From Asanoa siamensis (GTDB lineage Bacteria; Actinomycetota; Actinomycetes; Mycobacteriales; Micromonosporaceae): a DNA stretch of 34,610 nt. Position 1 is the stretch's first letter. The number at the start of each line of letters is the position of its first letter. A program made the translations under genes and the position numbers. This document shows, one piece after another, positions 31,557 through 34,610 of this stretch. The stretch is taken from contig NZ_BONE01000085.1 of NCBI RefSeq assembly GCF_016862555.1, positions 1 to 34,610 on the forward strand. Direction: 5' to 3'. The notes beneath the pieces were generated by a model that made no database searches, had not been told where the DNA came from, and saw nothing but the letters and a program-made list of their open reading frames with translations.

Positions 31557-32654
31557 ATGCTTTCTACTGCGCTGTCCCTCGCGCTCCTGGCACCCGCGCT
31601 GCCCGTCGTGGCGGCGCCGGCGGCGGCCCAGCCCGACGCCAGCCAGGTCGACGTGGCGGCCACCAGCAGCGGACAGCACGACGCGGACTATCGCGTCGTG
31701 GTCCGCAACCGCACCGAGGCACCGACCGAGTTGACGCTGCGCCAGAGCGTTCCCGACGGTGCCCGCGTGACGGCCCTGAGCCCGGCACCCGGGCCGGGCG
31801 GTTCGCCCGGCCCGGGGTCGCCGAACGAACTCGTCTGGCCGGTGCGCCTCGGCCCGTACGAGAGCGCCACGCTGACCACGACGGTCGAGTCGCGCGCCGA
31901 CGACGGTGCCGCGCTGTCCACCGCCGCCTGTGCCTACGTCGGCTGGGCCGGCGAGCCCGCCGACTGCTCGGCCACGACGTGGACGCCCGCCGGCCCGGCC
32001 GTCGTCGCGGACCAGCCGGGCCCGTGGTGGCGACACTGGTGGGTGCCGGCACTGGCCGGTCTGCTGATCGTCGCGACCGTCCTGTTCGCCCGGTACGGCT
32101 GGCCGCGCGCCGCCGCCCGGATCGCGGCGCTGACCGACCGGGGCCGCGCCGGCTTGGCCGTGGCGACCGCACTGGTGCTGCTGGCCGGCCTCGGCGTGCT
32201 CGCGGTCGGGCTGGCCCTGCCCCGGTTCGCGTCCGCGGCCGCGACGGCGCACCGCACACCGGCGTCGGGCTGGCTCGGCACCGCGACGGCGGGACCGGTC
32301 GGCACACCGTTGCGGGAGAACGCGTTCGAGTTCACCGCCTACCGGTTCGCCTGCGTGCCGGAGGGCGGCGGCCAGCGGTGCACGGCTGTCGTCGGCGTGA
32401 CCAAGCACAGCGCGGCGCCGGAGCACTGGCATCCCTACCTGCAACGGCTCGCGGTCGCGGGCGGCCAGCCCGTGGCGACCGACGTGATGGCGACCCGGGC
32501 GGCCAACGGCGGCAAGAACGTGTTCGACGCGCCCGTCGTGCCCGGCCACCGCGTGCTCACCCAGCTCACCTGGGCGGTGCCCGCCGGTGCCGAGCCGGCG
32601 ACGCTGGAACTGCGCAGCGGCGCCTTCGCGCAGGGCGTACGCGTCAGCTTGTGA
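31557..32654 (+). CDS. Membrane protein with DUF11-like and C-terminal beta domain, unknown function
   Basis: 365 aa. A signal peptide (about 1-24, Leu/Ala/Pro-rich, ending AAPAAAQ) leads to a DUF11-like beta domain (about 30-140: DYRVVVRNRTEAPTELTLRQ, PDGARVTALSP, LGPYESATLTTTVE). Two membrane helices follow (about 162-182 WWVPALAGLLIVATVLFARY and 200-222 AGLAVATALVLLAGLGVLAV). A C-terminal beta-rich domain (about 240-365) resembles DUF4352-like proteins (ENAFEFTAYRFACVPEGGG). The two outer domains would lie on the same side of the membrane. No family assigned. GGGAGA before ATG 31557 supports the start. Its stop overlaps the DUF2332 gene stop by 11 bases. Confidence 0.78.
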   Translation: MLSTALSLALLAPALPVVAAPAAAQPDASQVDVAATSSGQHDADYRVVVRNRTEAPTELTLRQSVPDGARVTALSPAPGPGGSPGPGSPNELVWPVRLGPYESATLTTTVESRADDGAALSTAACAYVGWAGEPADCSATTWTPAGPAVVADQPGPWWRHWWVPALAGLLIVATVLFARYGWPRAAARIAALTDRGRAGLAVATALVLLAGLGVLAVGLALPRFASAAATAHRTPASGWLGTATAGPVGTPLRENAFEFTAYRFACVPEGGGQRCTAVVGVTKHSAAPEHWHPYLQRLAVAGGQPVATDVMATRAANGGKNVFDAPVVPGHRVLTQLTWAVPAGAEPATLELRSGAFAQGVRVSL

Positions 32655-33588
32655 GCGCGAACCAGGTCATCGCCTGGCCGTGCCCGCGGGCGTAGGCCAA
32701 CGGCGTGCCGTCGAGGGTGAGCACGTTGTGGAAACCGGGGCCGGGCGGGGCCGGCAGGTCGCGCAGCCCCAGCACGTCGGGCGACTCGAGCGAGATCCAG
32801 TGGCCGGGCAGGTCGCGGGCCAGCGCGACGAAGGCTTCCCGCTGCGGCGTGGGCACCTGGTAGAGCACCGACGTGTGGAACACCACCAGCGTCGCGCCGG
32901 CAGGCGCCTGTGCCGCCAGTGCCGGCAGGTCGTCGACCAGGTCGCCGCGGACCAGCAGCGGCGGGTCGGCGGCGGCGACCCGGGCCGCCGCCCGCAGCCG
33001 GTCGCGGCGGTGCTGGTGCTCCGGCCAGATCAGCGCGTCGAGCCAGGCCACGTCGGCGGGATCGGTGACGTCGAGCGGGTTCAGGTCGAGGCCGGCCCGC
33101 CAGACCACCTCCGGCAGGGCGGCCGGCGGTGTGACGCCGGTGGCGGCGCAGTCCAGCAGCGGCGCTCCGCTGCCGACGACCTGGTCGCCGTAGCGGTACG
33201 CGTACCGGTCCGGGTAGAGGTTGAGCCCGGCGGACGCGCCGACCTCGAGCAGCGCGAGCGGCTGGGGCAGGGCGGCCAGCACCGGCAGCAGGACGGCGCA
33301 CCGGCCGGCCTCGTTGGTCTGGGTCGCCCGGGTGCGCATCGCCGGCTCGATCGCCGGCCAGTTGGCGAGCGCGTACGCCCGGAACGCGGTCGGCTCCTCG
33401 ACCGGGCCGCCGAGCCAGCGCACCACGCCGAACAGCAGGTTGGGCTGGCGCTTGGCCTCCGGCAGCCGGTCGAGCAGCGCCATCAGGTCGTCGTCGCCCG
33501 CGACCGCCGCCGCCAGCCGTTCGTAGGCGGGTGAGACGCCGCGCGCCTCACCCGCCGCGAATTCCGCGTACCTCGTGGCCGTCGTCAT
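32644..33588 (-). CDS. DUF2332 family protein
   Basis: 314 aa from ATG 33588 (MTTATRYAEFAAGEARGVSPAYERL in pieces), the family-typical start; an ATG three codons upstream (33597) is also in frame. The motif ALLEVGASAGLNLYPDRYAYRYG is the DUF2332 hallmark and resembles the glycine-rich SAM-binding loop of class I methyltransferases. Other family segments are LDLNPLDVTDPADVAWLDALIWPEHQHR, LVRGDLVDDLPAL and LVVFHTSVLYQV (read in pieces). No function is established. Convergent with the membrane protein gene. Confidence 0.88.
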   Translation of the reverse strand: MTTATRYAEFAAGEARGVSPAYERLAAAVAGDDDLMALLDRLPEAKRQPNLLFGVVRWLGGPVEEPTAFRAYALANWPAIEPAMRTRATQTNEAGRCAVLLPVLAALPQPLALLEVGASAGLNLYPDRYAYRYGDQVVGSGAPLLDCAATGVTPPAALPEVVWRAGLDLNPLDVTDPADVAWLDALIWPEHQHRRDRLRAAARVAAADPPLLVRGDLVDDLPALAAQAPAGATLVVFHTSVLYQVPTPQREAFVALARDLPGHWISLESPDVLGLRDLPAPPGPGFHNVLTLDGTPLAYARGHGQAMTWFALTS

Positions 33589-33607
33589 GACGACCATTGT
33601 GCGGCAG

Positions 33608-34610
33608 TCAGCAGGGGCCGAGGTCCCGCCACTGCGCGGTCCAGCCGGGCTCCGAGCCCTGCGTCCACCAGTTCGCCTGCCACAGCCGCAACTGGCCCGA
33701 CCGGTTCCGGTGCTTGACCCGCTGGCCCTCGAGATAGACGGTGCCCCAGTTCCAGGCCGGCGCGTTGGAGCAGTTCTGCGTGGGCGGGTTGGTCGGGTTC
33801 TGCGTCGGTGGGTTCGTGGGGTTCTGCGTGGGCGGGTTCGTGGGGTTCTGGGTCGGCGGGTTCGTCGGGCAGTTGCCGTTGCCGACCGTGTCGGTGTGCG
33901 CGGTGCCGGTCGAGCGCAGCCCGGACACCCGGGACGCGACCTGCGCCGGCGTCAGCACCTCGCTGCCCGCGTAGTAGAGCCAGTCGACCTGCTGGTTGTA
34001 GACGCTGCGACCGCCGGTGTGCGCGGCCGTGTCGATGAACCACAGGTTGAAGTTGATCGACATGTTCGTCTCGGGGTAGTACTGGTCGCCGTGGCCGGCG
34101 AACTGCACGCCGTCGACGTAGTACTTGACCCGGCCGCCCGAGACGGTGAACTGCAGGTCGTGCCAGCCGTTGAAGCTCTGCCGCTGCGCGGTGTGCGTGT
34201 TGACGGCCTGCCACGGCTCGTTCTGGTAGGTCTCCCAGGTCGTCTGGTAGAAGATCGGCCCGGTCTCGCCCCACCCGCCGTTCGGCAGGTACTCGAAGTC
34301 GATCTCGCCGTAGTTCGGGTCGAGCGGCCGGTCCAGCGGCGTGATGGTGAAGAACGTCTCGACCAGGTGGTCGCCGTCGGTGCCGGAGACCGGGGCGTCG
34401 GCGAACTTCACCCGGGCCGCGTACGTGCCCTCGAAGAACTTCCGCTGGTGGAACATCTCGGCGTGCGAGGTGCCGCCGGCGGTGCCGTCCGTGGCCGCCG
34501 CGAGTTGCAGCACCTTCTGGCCGTCCACGGTCGGGAAGGTCACATTGGACGCCGGCCAGGCGGCGCCGGGGACGCCGGGGCCGCCGGCGTTGGTGCGGAC
34601 GGTCCAGTTG
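33608..34610 (-). CDS. Secreted GH16-family glycoside hydrolase with C-terminal carbohydrate-binding module (N-terminus cut)
   Basis: About 334 C-terminal residues are visible; the signal peptide and start lie beyond the window. The catalytic domain has the GH16 active-site motif GEIDFEYL (E-x-D-x-x-E type, first Glu as nucleophile), with FFEGTYAARVKF before it and YYVDGVQF after it. A linker of four eight-residue repeats (N-P-P-T-Q-N-P-T) leads to a CBM5/12-like module (WNWGTVYLEGQRVKHRN, WQANWWTQGSEPG). GH16 enzymes cut beta-1,3/1,4-glucans, agar, carrageenan or similar polymers; I cannot tell which. Probable role: extracellular polysaccharide degradation. Confidence 0.9.
   Translation of the reverse strand, partial: NWTVRTNAGGPGVPGAAWPASNVTFPTVDGQKVLQLAAATDGTAGGTSHAEMFHQRKFFEGTYAARVKFADAPVSGTDGDHLVETFFTITPLDRPLDPNYGEIDFEYLPNGGWGETGPIFYQTTWETYQNEPWQAVNTHTAQRQSFNGWHDLQFTVSGGRVKYYVDGVQFAGHGDQYYPETNMSINFNLWFIDTAAHTGGRSVYNQQVDWLYYAGSEVLTPAQVASRVSGLRSTGTAHTDTVGNGNCPTNPPTQNPTNPPTQNPTNPPTQNPTNPPTQNCSNAPAWNWGTVYLEGQRVKHRNRSGQLRLWQANWWTQGSEPGWTAQWRDLGPC
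33773..33868 (-). repeat. Four 24-base tandem repeats coding the GH16 linker
   Basis: 96 bases encode four copies of an eight-residue Asn-Pro-Thr-Gln unit, flanked on both sides by a Cys codon. Copies differ at third positions. Repeat number is likely to vary between strains. Confidence 0.85.

Noticed and set aside
33773-33868. Tandem 24-base repeats as a possible CRISPR-like or regulatory array
   Set aside because: The units are contiguous, in frame and encode a Pro/Thr/Asn linker between two enzyme domains; there are no spacers.

Overview
The window is chromosomal DNA from a high-GC actinomycete. Third codon positions are almost all G or C, GTG starts are frequent, and several genes look leaderless, with a TANNNT -10 box 6-8 bases before the start codon. 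The gene content (RsbRST stressosome, ECF42/DGPF pair, PdxR/MocR regulator, secreted GH16 enzyme with a Pro-Thr-Asn linker, tandem GDPD enzyme) fits the Micromonosporaceae (Actinoplanes-like). The genus is an inference. Genes are tightly packed and no gene-free stretch exceeds 300 bases. I saw no tRNA, rRNA, CRISPR array, insertion sequence or prophage.

Layout. 1-5131 (minus): a translationally coupled trio of a YqiJ/NfeD-like membrane OB-fold protein, a YqiK-type flotillin and a very large DNA-repair-type ATPase cut by the window edge. 5306-7357 (minus): a secreted tandem-domain glycerophosphodiester phosphodiesterase. 7552-9060 (plus): a Tat-exported amidohydrolase. 9065-9685 (minus): a YciO-type protein. 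9798-10292 (plus): a small lipoprotein. 10315-15894 (minus): a six-gene stressosome operon in the order RsbR, RsbS, RsbT, RsbT-RsbX fusion, hybrid histidine kinase, receiver-PP2C phosphatase. Every junction overlaps. 16012-16755 (plus): an ADP-ribosylglycohydrolase-family gene with an internal deletion. 16752-18313 (minus): an ECF42 sigma factor with its DGPF/YCII partner, preceded by a match to the reported ECF42 promoter. 18405-19286 (plus): a luciferase-like flavin oxidoreductase. 19283-21802 (minus): a DUF4062-STAND NTPase-TPR protein. 21859-22095 (minus): a small S1-domain protein. 22257-23681 (minus): a secreted trypsin with a P domain. 23782-26552: a divergent FAD oxidoreductase and MocR regulator sharing a short operator region. 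26310-28474 (minus): a YdbS/YdbT-like PH-domain pair. 28591-30497 (plus): a NarL-type two-component system. 30536-32654 (plus): a double-GNAT protein and an unknown membrane protein. 32644-33588 (minus): a DUF2332 protein. 33608-34610 (minus): a GH16 glycosidase, cut by the window edge.

The strongest system is the stressosome operon. The R, S and T core has all expected phosphorylation and ATP-binding residues. It is wired to an RsbT-RsbX fusion, to a histidine kinase whose N-terminus looks like a decayed RsbT domain, and to a REC-PP2C phosphatase as probable output. No sigma factor or anti-sigma/anti-anti-sigma pair of the SigB type lies beside it, so the final target is probably elsewhere. 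Other notable points are the flotillin/YqiJ/ATPase cassette, the deleted ADP-ribosylglycohydrolase, the DUF4062 STAND protein, and the three-half-site operator between the MocR regulator and the FAD oxidoreductase.
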